Below the pieces are notes generated by a model. It ran no database searches, had not been told where the DNA came from, and saw only the letters and a program-made list of their open reading frames with translations. From Verrucomicrobiia bacterium (lineage in GTDB: Bacteria > Verrucomicrobiota > Verrucomicrobiia > JABWAM01), in NCBI GenBank assembly GCA_020849895.1, contig JADZFN010000066.1, positions 50,852-114,851 of the forward strand: a stretch of 64,000 nucleotides of DNA, given 5' to 3'. Position numbers and translations under genes: made by a program. Shown one piece after another: positions 56,682 to 64,000 of this stretch; within the stretch, counting starts at the first letter, position 1; every line of letters begins with the position of its first letter.

Positions 56682-59168
56682 TTATTTTGAATCCGCCGGC
56701 GGCTGGCTGCCGAGGGCGCTGTAGTCGAGGCCGCGGAGGTTCCATCGTTGGAGCGTCGAGACGGCTGCGAGGTTTCCCGCCGCCGCCGATCCGGAACGGC
56801 GCACCGCAAGCCGCACCCAGAGCGTGTCTTGCCCGGCTTGCGGGTCGAGGACCGGGGCGCCTCCTGCTGCCGGCCATTCGATCGGCCGCCAGGTCGTCGG
56901 CTCGACAGTGCCGTTGCTCCAGCCCGCCTCAACTTTCGCCGAAAAATGGAGCGAGTCGAAGGCGCCATGCACGCGCGCTTCGTGATACGCCGCTCCGCGG
57001 AGCGGCGGAGGAGGACGGAAACTCACGAGGATTTCCTCCTCGCCGTTTCCTGAAAACTCTCCGCCACCGAGATGAGAAATTCGTCCGGTCTTTCCCTCCA
57101 GCGCGAGACGCGCGAGGCCCTTCGGCAGCAGGAACTCCCGATCGGCTTCCAGTGTTTCTTCATCGCCGCGGACCAGCCACATGCCCACAACTCCCGAGAC
57201 GTCGTCCGCGCCCTTTTCCCAGATCGCCGGCGAGACGCGAGAGAAACCGCCCACGACCACGGGCCGTATGGCGACGGCGTTTGCCTGTTGGAGCAACGCC
57301 TGGAGGGATTCGCTCTGACCGAGGCGCGCTCGGAAATCCGGATACGTCATCTGCCGCAGCATCCCTTCCACGCGCGTCCAGCGCCCTCGCAGATTCGAGG
57401 TCTCGTAGCGCCCCAGGCGATCGCCCAGTTTCCAGGTTTCGATTTCGTGCGGTTCGCCCGTCTTCAGAGCGCCCAGCGGCGCCACGAAGCGGTTCCACTT
57501 CAGGAACGCCCCCGCGAGCGGATCTTCGAGCGAGGAGGCGACCTTCGCAAGCAGGCCATCGCGCGTCAGTCGCGCCGACCACGCGATCGGCGGCGCTTTT
57601 CTCTCGAAGTGCGCGTCGAACCGCAGTGCGCGCACCGTGTTCGGCTGGAGCGTCCACGCCCCCACGCCCGCCAGGTCATCGGTTGCAAACTCGATCACCT
57701 CCGCGCGCGCCGCGCCGCTGACCGAGGGCTCGATGAGGGCATGGTAGAGGCCCAACCGCTCCACGAAACGGCGTTCCTTCACGGGAAAAAATCCTTCAAG
57801 CCCCTCAATCCTCACCGAGGCGTCGCCGGGTCCCGATTCGGCGATGTAAGCGCGCACGCGTTCGACCGCTTCGCCTCCGCCGCGCCGCATCGCGCGGCTC
57901 ATGCCGTGGAGGATCAGGGCCACGGCCACCGCGGCCAATGCCGCCGCGAGGTAACCGTATTCCGCGCGACGAAGCGTGCGCGCGCCGGCGAGCGCGGTCG
58001 CCACGAGCGCGACGTAGCCTCCGAGCCAAAGCGCCATCTTCCCGCGCGGCAGGATCTTCACCGCCACGAGGTTTTCCACCACTTCGCGGGCTTTCGCGGG
58101 ATTCGCAAACATGGGTGTCGCCGCGCCTCGCGCCGTCTCGGCCAGCGCGCGGCGGATGAGTCGTTCCATCCCCGGCGATTCCGCTCCTTGCATCCGATCC
58201 ACGTCCAACGTCAGGAAAAATGCCGCACCGAGGCCGATCCGGCGTTCGAGGAGGAACGGCTGTTGTTTGTCGCCCAGCAGGAGACGCGCGGGCGCGCGGT
58301 CTCCGTCATAAACGTCCACACCCTCTTCGATGCCCAGGTCGCCGAAGGCCGCCGCGAGCGCGGGCAACCAGCTCGTGCGGGTGCGCTCCGTCGGCCGCAG
58401 CGGCAGCAACGCGGCGAGCGCCGGATTCGGAAGATCGTTCCAGTGCGCCCCGGCGAGGGCGAGCAGACGCCCTCCTCCTTTCACCCAGGCGATCAAGGCC
58501 TCCGTCTGCAGCGCGTCGAGGCGTTGGCGCGCGTCCCAGCGCGAAAGCACCACCGCGTCGTAGGCGTCGAGCCCCGTGGCGCGTCGGGGAAAACGGTTCG
58601 GCGGAACAACCTCGATCGCGTAGGCGCGCCGTCCGGCCTCGGCGGACGCCCCTTTCTTGCCGGCTTCCCGCGCCTGCTTCTTCAGGCGATAGGGGAGACG
58701 GCTCTCTCCGACGTCCATCCAGGCGATCGGCGGCCCTTCCTCCGACTGGACCGCGCACGGAAAAATGTCCTGTGCGGGGCAGGTCGGCCCGCGCATCAGG
58801 CGCAAACGGACCGGCAGGAGGTTTTCCTTGCCGAGCGGGCGCGCGCTGGCCGGCGGGAAACGCACCATGAGGTTGACTTCGACCAGCGACCGCGCGGGGA
58901 GAGTCACCGGACGCGAGTAGGCGAGCATCGCCCCTTCCTTCGGCGCCGACGGAAAATCCACGACCAACCGCCCTTCAAACGCCGCGGGACGTTCGTTCTT
59001 CAAGCGCACCGTTGCTTCGCTCCACCGCTCCCAGCGGAACGTGCCCGAGGGAAGCGCCTGAAACAGGACCATCGAAAGCCCGCCTTCGTCTATCTGTGCG
59101 TGCGCCAGGACGGGCGACATCAGGAGAAGCATCGCGAAAAACCGTGCCATGAGCGAAAACCGTGCCAC
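56682..59168 (-). CDS. Large exported/membrane protein with GATase-like/BatA-related features, hypothetical
   Basis: 828 aa; signal peptide; 'LIAWVKGGGRLLALAGAHW' GATase-like segment; central TMs 'MALWLGGYVALVATALAG', 'YGYLAAALAAVAVALIL'. Confidence 0.7.
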   Translation of the reverse strand: MARFSLMARFFAMLLLMSPVLAHAQIDEGGLSMVLFQALPSGTFRWERWSEATVRLKNERPAAFEGRLVVDFPSAPKEGAMLAYSRPVTLPARSLVEVNLMVRFPPASARPLGKENLLPVRLRLMRGPTCPAQDIFPCAVQSEEGPPIAWMDVGESRLPYRLKKQAREAGKKGASAEAGRRAYAIEVVPPNRFPRRATGLDAYDAVVLSRWDARQRLDALQTEALIAWVKGGGRLLALAGAHWNDLPNPALAALLPLRPTERTRTSWLPALAAAFGDLGIEEGVDVYDGDRAPARLLLGDKQQPFLLERRIGLGAAFFLTLDVDRMQGAESPGMERLIRRALAETARGAATPMFANPAKAREVVENLVAVKILPRGKMALWLGGYVALVATALAGARTLRRAEYGYLAAALAAVAVALILHGMSRAMRRGGGEAVERVRAYIAESGPGDASVRIEGLEGFFPVKERRFVERLGLYHALIEPSVSGAARAEVIEFATDDLAGVGAWTLQPNTVRALRFDAHFERKAPPIAWSARLTRDGLLAKVASSLEDPLAGAFLKWNRFVAPLGALKTGEPHEIETWKLGDRLGRYETSNLRGRWTRVEGMLRQMTYPDFRARLGQSESLQALLQQANAVAIRPVVVGGFSRVSPAIWEKGADDVSGVVGMWLVRGDEETLEADREFLLPKGLARLALEGKTGRISHLGGGEFSGNGEEEILVSFRPPPPLRGAAYHEARVHGAFDSLHFSAKVEAGWSNGTVEPTTWRPIEWPAAGGAPVLDPQAGQDTLWVRLAVRRSGSAAAGNLAAVSTLQRWNLRGLDYSALGSQPPADSK

Positions 59169-59276
59169 ACCCCCTCCGAGCGCTCCATCAAAAATCCGGT
59201 CGTTTTTGGAGTTTGCGGTTTTCGCGCGCAGGGTTCATGCGTCAGGTGGTCCTGTGCCGCAGGCGTGGCGGACCTC

Positions 59277-60092
59277 ATGACGACACCCCAGGCTCAACCC
59301 TTTCGCCCGAGGAAGATTCTCGCGCGGTTGCTCCGCGCCTTCGGGACGCAACGCTGGTGGCCGGCGCGCACGCCATTCGAAGTCTGTGTCGGCGCCGTGC
59401 TCACGCAAAACACCGCGTGGAAGAACGTCGAGCGCGCGATCGCCGCCCTCCGCGAGGCGCGCGCGCTGACTCCGCACGGCCTCCGCGCCCTCTCCCGGTC
59501 CGCCCTCGCCCGACGGCTTCGCCCCGCCGGTTACTTCAACGTCAAGGAGCGCCGCCTCCGCGCCTTCGTGGCGTTCCTCACGGACGAGTTCGGCGGGGCC
59601 GTCGCCCGGATGCGGCAGATCGAAACCCACGCGCTGCGCCGACGGCTGCTCGAAGTCCACGGAATCGGCCGCGAGACCGCCGACTCGATCCTCGGCTACG
59701 CGGTGGGAAAACCCATCTTCGTCGTGGACGCCTACACACGACGGATCTTCTCTCGCCACGGTTGGATCCGCGACGACGAAGACTACGACACCCTTCGCGC
59801 GCGCGTCGAACGGGCCTGGGCGGGCCTTTCCGCCCAGCGGCGCGTCCGCGACTTCAACGAGCTCCACGCCCTGCTCGTCGCCGTCGGCAAGGACTACTGC
59901 CGTCCGCGCGCGCCGCGCTGCGCCGTCTGCCCGCTCCGCGCGATGCTTCCGTCTTCAGGAATCCTCGCGCCGACCGCCGCACGGCATGAACGCAAGGCGG
60001 GCGTAGGCCGCCCTCAAGAACGCACGCCCTCCCATTCCAGGTCCGGGAGACGTCTCGAAGGTTTCCTGAGGCATTCGGAGCGGAGTCTCTAA
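59277..60092 (+). CDS. HhH-GPD endonuclease III-like DNA glycosylase
   Basis: 'FEVCVGAVLTQNTAWKNVERAI', 'LLEVHGIGRETADSILGYAVGKPIFVVDAYTRRI', C-terminal CX6CX2CX5C-like cluster 'CRPRAPRCAVCPL'. Confidence 0.9.
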   Translation: MTTPQAQPFRPRKILARLLRAFGTQRWWPARTPFEVCVGAVLTQNTAWKNVERAIAALREARALTPHGLRALSRSALARRLRPAGYFNVKERRLRAFVAFLTDEFGGAVARMRQIETHALRRRLLEVHGIGRETADSILGYAVGKPIFVVDAYTRRIFSRHGWIRDDEDYDTLRARVERAWAGLSAQRRVRDFNELHALLVAVGKDYCRPRAPRCAVCPLRAMLPSSGILAPTAARHERKAGVGRPQERTPSHSRSGRRLEGFLRHSERSL

Positions 60093-60143
60093 AAGGGTGT
60101 TTGAAAATTCAACAGAGGGCAGGCCAATTTTCAAACACTTTCT
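60092..60143. repeat. Dispersed palindromic repeat (copy 2)
   Basis: AAAGGGTGTTTGAAAATT-CAACAGAGGGCAGGCC-AATTTTCAAACACTTTCT; 13-bp perfect inverted arms GTGTTTGAAAATT/AATTTTCAAACAC; starts at the stop codon of the glycosylase gene. Confidence 0.8.
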
Positions 60144-60297
60144 AAAATAGCGGCTGGCGTCGCGCATCTTACTTCTCTGAAGCAGAGGGCTGTCGTCCTC
60201 GGCACCTTGGATCAATTTCAGTCGGGGCGGTTGAGTCGCATCTTCACCCAATATTTTTGTCTCACGTCCTGAGGCGATTTCTGTCAGACTGGCTCTG

Positions 60298-61455
60298 GTG
60301 AAACTCCAGACTTTTGCCGGCGAACCGAGTTGGAGGCTCCAATCGAAGAACGTGGAGTTAGCCGTAACCCGTCGCGGCGGCCACATGGCGCCCGTGGTGT
60401 TCGATCGCCGGGGTCGCCGGATCCGCCCGTTCTACATGGCGGCATGGAAGTGCCCTCCGCGCGGGCTTCCCCCGATCCTGCGCGTCCTGCGCGGCGATTT
60501 TTTCTGCCTGCCTTTCGGCGGAAATGCGACGCCGTACCGCGGCGAGAAGCATCCGGTCCACGGCGAGACCGCCAACGCGCAGTGGAGTTTTCTCTCCTCA
60601 ACCAGTCGCAGCGGAGATCACACGCTGACCCTCCGTCTGCGCCTCAAGATCCGCCCCGGAACCGTGACGAAACGCCTGACGCTCCGGGACGGCGAGGACG
60701 TCGTCTATCAGGAACACCTCGTCGAGGGCATGAAAGGGCCGAACTGTTTCGGCCATCACCCCAACCTCCTCTGTCGTTCGCCCGGCCGCCTTGCGGTCAG
60801 CCGTCTCCTTGCAGGCTCGACGTATCCGCGCCTTATGGAATCGCCCGCAGACGGCAACTACGGCGGCCTCGTGCCGAACGTCCGCTTCGCGCGTCTCGGC
60901 CCCGTACCGCTCGTCTATGGTGGTGCAAGCAACCTCTCCCGATACCCCGCGCGGCCCGGATTCACCGACGTGATCCAGCTCGTCAACGATCCCAAAATCC
61001 ATGTGGCGTGGAGCACGGTGACGTTTTCCGAGGAGGGCTGGCTTTACTACGCCTTCAAAGACCCGCGCATGCTTGGCCAGACCGTGCTGTGGTTTTCCAA
61101 CGGCGGACGCTGGAGCGCCCCGTGGCGCGGCGAACCCCGCAACCTCCTCGGTCTGGAGGATGTGACCGGTTACTTTGCCGAAGGCCTGGCCGCTTCCGCG
61201 AAGCCGAACGCCTGGAGTCGGCTCGGGGTCAAGACCTGCCGGGTCTTTTCCCCGAAACGCCTCACGTCCATCCGTTATCTCTTCGGCGTGGCGCGGATTC
61301 CGAGGGGCTTCACGGTCGTTCGCTCCGTGCGCTTCGAAAAGGACGGCGTGGTGTTCGTGGGCGACCGTGGCTGCGCCCGTGCGCAAGTGGATTGGAGGTT
61401 CGTGTGCGGTTCTCCTTCGCCTTCCGCCTCGCCGCGCTCGCGTCAGGCTTCATGA
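60298..61455 (+). CDS. Galactose mutarotase-superfamily-like / DUF4432-like hypothetical protein, GTG start
   Basis: 'NVELAVTRRGGHMAPVVFDRRGRRIRPFYMAAW', 'FGGNATPYRGEKHPVHGETANAQW', 'YQEHLVEGMKGPNCFGHHPNL' resemble aldose-epimerase-like folds. Confidence 0.6.
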   Translation: MKLQTFAGEPSWRLQSKNVELAVTRRGGHMAPVVFDRRGRRIRPFYMAAWKCPPRGLPPILRVLRGDFFCLPFGGNATPYRGEKHPVHGETANAQWSFLSSTSRSGDHTLTLRLRLKIRPGTVTKRLTLRDGEDVVYQEHLVEGMKGPNCFGHHPNLLCRSPGRLAVSRLLAGSTYPRLMESPADGNYGGLVPNVRFARLGPVPLVYGGASNLSRYPARPGFTDVIQLVNDPKIHVAWSTVTFSEEGWLYYAFKDPRMLGQTVLWFSNGGRWSAPWRGEPRNLLGLEDVTGYFAEGLAASAKPNAWSRLGVKTCRVFSPKRLTSIRYLFGVARIPRGFTVVRSVRFEKDGVVFVGDRGCARAQVDWRFVCGSPSPSASPRSRQAS

Positions 61456-61494
61456 TCCGCGGTCCGTTCCTCTCGTCATGTCTCCGCCTCTCGG

Positions 61495-61519
61495 GTTGCA
61501 TTCGGAGGACTTCTGAGAG
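61495..61519. repeat. 25-nt direct repeat, left copy
   Basis: GTTGCATTCGGAGGACTTCTGAGAG; 23/25 identical to 63039-63063. Confidence 0.8.
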
Positions 61520-61520
61520 G

Positions 61521-61558
61521 GTGTTTGAAAATTCGACAGAGGGCCGGCCAATTTTCAA
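61521..61558. repeat. Dispersed palindromic repeat (copy 3, right arm truncated)
   Basis: GTGTTTGAAAATT-CGACAGAGGGCCGGCC-AATTTTCAA, same layout as 60092-60143. Confidence 0.8.
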
Positions 61559-61615
61559 CCCGCGCGGATGCGGCTTGAAAAACGTTCAAGGCGGATGTCC
61601 GATAGGAGCAAGCAT

Positions 61616-62989
61616 ATGCCTGAAGTAGATTGCTACATCGAGAGGTACCGTCCCCAGTTTCATTTTACGGCCAAGGAGAACTGGCTGAACGATCCGAACG
61701 GATGCGTCTTCCATGACGGGGAGTACCACCTCTTCTTCCAGCACAATCCCGCGGGACGCGAGTGGGGCAACATGACGTGGGGGCACGCGGTCAGCACCGA
61801 CTTGGTGCGCTGGCATCAGTTGCCGAGTGCGATCGAGCCCTATGATGGCGGGACCATCTTCTCGGGCTCGGCGGTGGTGGATGCGGACAACACCACCGGA
61901 TTCGGTCGGAATGGGATTCCGCCGCTGGTCGCCGTGTTCACTCACGCCAAGACGCCCTTCGGTCAGGCGTTGGCTTTCAGCACGGACAGAGGCCGCGATT
62001 GGGCTCTTTACGATGAGGGTCGGCCTGTTGTCCCGAATCAGGGGCTTGACGATCGCGAACGCGACCCCAAAGTCTTCTGGCATCGCCTCTCGCAACGATG
62101 GGTCATGGTGCTGTGGGTAAGGAAGGGCCTGGCGCGCTTCTTTACCTCCGCCAATCTGAAGCACTGGACCCATGCCAGCGACTTCACCGGCGACGAGTTC
62201 TACGAGTGCCCCGATCTGTTCGAGTTGCCCTTGGACGATCGTCCGCAGGACACCCGGTGGGTGTTGTTGGACGCCAACTTTCGCTACTGGATAGGTTCGT
62301 TCGACGGATCGCATTTCCGCGCCGAGGCAGGACCGCTGCGGGGAGACTGGGGAGGGAATTTCTACGCTGCGCAGACGTGGAACAACACGGGCAGACGGAT
62401 CGTGCAGATCGGCTGGATGAGGGGCGGAACGTACCCGGGAATGCCGTTCAATCAGCAGATGAGTTTCCCGTGCGAGTTGTCGCTCCGTACGACTCCCGCC
62501 GGCCTCCGCCTTTTTCGCATGCCTGTCGCGGAAATCGAACGCCTCCGAGTGGCATCCGACTCCGTCTCCGGCAGGATGTTGCACACCGGGGAAGAACTCC
62601 AGATAGGCCGGTGCGGCGATCTGTTTGACATTGTCGCTGAGATTGAGGCTTCGCCGGATGCGGCGTTCAGCCTACGCCTGCATGAAGTGCACATCGCGTG
62701 CAGCGGTGGTGTCATCCGGTGCCTCGGCAAAGAGGCTGCCGTACACTCAACGGATAACGTCATCCGCTTGAGGGTTCTCCTCGACCGCACTTCGGTCGAG
62801 ATTTTCGCTAACGGGGGTGAGATCGGCATGAGTTCGTGTCTTCTGCCTGCCGAGCGAGAGACAACCGTCCGATGCTGTGCGGAACGGGGAAGCGTCCAGG
62901 TCCGCAACATTGCAGTTCATCACCTGACTTCTGCTTGGGGAGATCGGAGCAGCAAAGAAGTCGAACCCGCAGGTGTAGGCGACGCTTGA
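61616..62989 (+). CDS. GH32 family beta-fructosidase (sucrose/fructan hydrolase)
   Basis: 'KENWLNDPNGCVFHDGEYHLFFQHNP', 'ERDPKVFW', 'FYECPDLFELP' catalytic motifs all intact; no signal peptide. Confidence 0.95.
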   Translation: MPEVDCYIERYRPQFHFTAKENWLNDPNGCVFHDGEYHLFFQHNPAGREWGNMTWGHAVSTDLVRWHQLPSAIEPYDGGTIFSGSAVVDADNTTGFGRNGIPPLVAVFTHAKTPFGQALAFSTDRGRDWALYDEGRPVVPNQGLDDRERDPKVFWHRLSQRWVMVLWVRKGLARFFTSANLKHWTHASDFTGDEFYECPDLFELPLDDRPQDTRWVLLDANFRYWIGSFDGSHFRAEAGPLRGDWGGNFYAAQTWNNTGRRIVQIGWMRGGTYPGMPFNQQMSFPCELSLRTTPAGLRLFRMPVAEIERLRVASDSVSGRMLHTGEELQIGRCGDLFDIVAEIEASPDAAFSLRLHEVHIACSGGVIRCLGKEAAVHSTDNVIRLRVLLDRTSVEIFANGGEIGMSSCLLPAERETTVRCCAERGSVQVRNIAVHHLTSAWGDRSSKEVEPAGVGDA

Positions 62990-63038
62990 CCGCGCGTCTG
63001 ACCCACGTGTTCGGGTGACGGGATATGAGCGAAAAGAC

Positions 63039-63063
63039 GTTGCACTCAGAGGACTTCTGAGAG
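63039..63063. repeat. 25-nt direct repeat, right copy
   Basis: GTTGCACTCAGAGGACTTCTGAGAG; abuts the CCA end of the tRNA-Gly fragment. Confidence 0.8.
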
Positions 63064-63105
63064 TGGAGCGGGTGAAGGGAATCGAACCCTCGTGGCGCTT
63101 TGGAC
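63064..63105 (-). other. Truncated tRNA-Gly 3' fragment, candidate att site
   Basis: Reverse complement GTCCAAAGCGCCACGAGGGTTCGATTCCCTTCACCCGCTCCA: T-arm GAGGG-TTCGATT-CCCTT, acceptor strand CACCCGC, T discriminator, CCA. No matching 5' half (GCGGGTG...) follows. Confidence 0.75.
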
Positions 63106-63205
63106 ACGAAATTTGATGTGATTAATTTTGTCTTCACTCTATGAATTGTTTTGCTTTTGGTTAAATTTTAAACAAATAGTTACATACGGTTACACTGCAT
63201 TTGAA

Positions 63206-64000
63206 ATGGCCTGCCTTTATACACGAAAAAATTCCCCGTTCTGGTGGCTCAAATATCGCCGGGGCGGCGACATCGTCATGGAATCCACCGGCTTGCGCTG
63301 GAATAATCCCGACGACACCAAGAAGGCGCGCAAGCTGAAAGCTCAGCGCATGCTGGAAGAGGCGGACAACGCGCAGAATTCGCCCCAGGAACGTTTCCCC
63401 GCTTGGGCGCCCGTCTACCTCAACGACCGGTACAAAAGTTCGCCCAAGACGCTCCTGCGTTATCGCAACTGCCTTCGCGCGGTGCTGGTCTTTCTCGGCA
63501 AGCAAAACATCGCCTATCCGCGCCAGCTTCGTTACAACGATATTCTCGACTACGTGAAATGGCGGCAGAAGCCGGATGACCCCAGCGTCTATAAAGCCTG
63601 CCTCAATACTGTGCTGACAGACTTGAAGGTGCTCCGGATTGTGATGCGCGAAGCGGTTCGCCGTAGTTTTGCGACTGAAAACCCCTGCCTGGCGCTGGGA
63701 ATCAAACGGGAAGCGGCTCAAGAAAAGCCGGAAATTTCGGCGCAAGAGATTGCCGCCATCCGTCAGGAGCTTGACCGAATGGAGAACGGCACCCCCACCT
63801 GGCCGGAATGGATGAAAACCAGCTTCGAGATCGCCATCCGCCAAGGCTGCCGCCTGCGCGAGACGTGCCTTCCCTTGCGCGACATTGATCTGAGCCGGGA
63901 AACGATCACCTTCAATGCAAAGGGTGGGAAGCGATTCACCACGGCCCTGCACCCCGAACTGATCCCCATGGTGAAGAAGTGGAAAGCCGAAGGCCGCGCC
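63206..64000 (+). CDS. Tyrosine recombinase / phage-type site-specific integrase, C-terminus beyond the window
   Basis: Manual translation MACLYTRKNSPFWWLKYRRGGDIVMESTGLRW...FEIAIRQGCRLRETCLPLRDIDLSRETITFNAKGGKRFTTALHPELIPMVKKWKAEGRA; box-I Arg (GCRLRET) and beta-hairpin Lys (KGGKR). Open to the window end. Confidence 0.88.
   Translation, partial: MACLYTRKNSPFWWLKYRRGGDIVMESTGLRWNNPDDTKKARKLKAQRMLEEADNAQNSPQERFPAWAPVYLNDRYKSSPKTLLRYRNCLRAVLVFLGKQNIAYPRQLRYNDILDYVKWRQKPDDPSVYKACLNTVLTDLKVLRIVMREAVRRSFATENPCLALGIKREAAQEKPEISAQEIAAIRQELDRMENGTPTWPEWMKTSFEIAIRQGCRLRETCLPLRDIDLSRETITFNAKGGKRFTTALHPELIPMVKKWKAEGRA

Noticed and set aside
57072-60092. 1006-aa plus-strand ORF
   Set aside because: Only its 3' part from ATG 59277 (HhH-GPD glycosylase) is real; the upstream extension is antisense to the 828-aa membrane protein.
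1-64000. CRISPR arrays, rRNA operons, restriction-modification or toxin-antitoxin defence loci
   Set aside because: No regularly spaced repeats, rRNA sequence or recognisable defence proteins seen. Any such cargo would more likely lie in the element beyond 64000.

Overview
This is a GC-rich bacterial chromosomal window with about 45 supportable protein-coding genes, two complete tRNA genes and one tRNA fragment. I saw no rRNA genes, CRISPR arrays or complete IS elements. Much of it is ordinary housekeeping: type IV pilus/T2SS ATPases pilB-pilT-pilB, fabD, ubiX-nadC-lysC, accB-accC, aroE, asd, a PPi-type phosphofructokinase, PPDK, an LptF-type permease and livM-livG. Accessory content is mostly carbohydrate-related: a heparinase II/III locus with a Gfo/Idh/MocA oxidoreductase and a GntR/LacI-type regulator, several clan GH-A-like enzymes, and a GH32. 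The mix suggests a PVC-like or related lineage, but I cannot confirm taxonomy. The strongest candidate for an undescribed system is the three-gene minus-strand operon at 40991-47983. It encodes a signal-less GH-A domain fused directly to GT2, a GH18-CE4-GT2 trifunctional synthase, and a secreted GH26-like enzyme, with an alginate-export-type outer-membrane protein nearby. The other main finding is at the right edge: a truncated tRNA-Gly 3' end next to a tyrosine recombinase gene running off the window, which marks the left end of an integrated element. Beside it, a GH32 gene lies between 25-nt near-identical direct repeats and near copies of a dispersed palindromic repeat. The supplied ORF track omits both edge-truncated genes (AsmA-like on the left, integrase on the right); I read those directly from the sequence.
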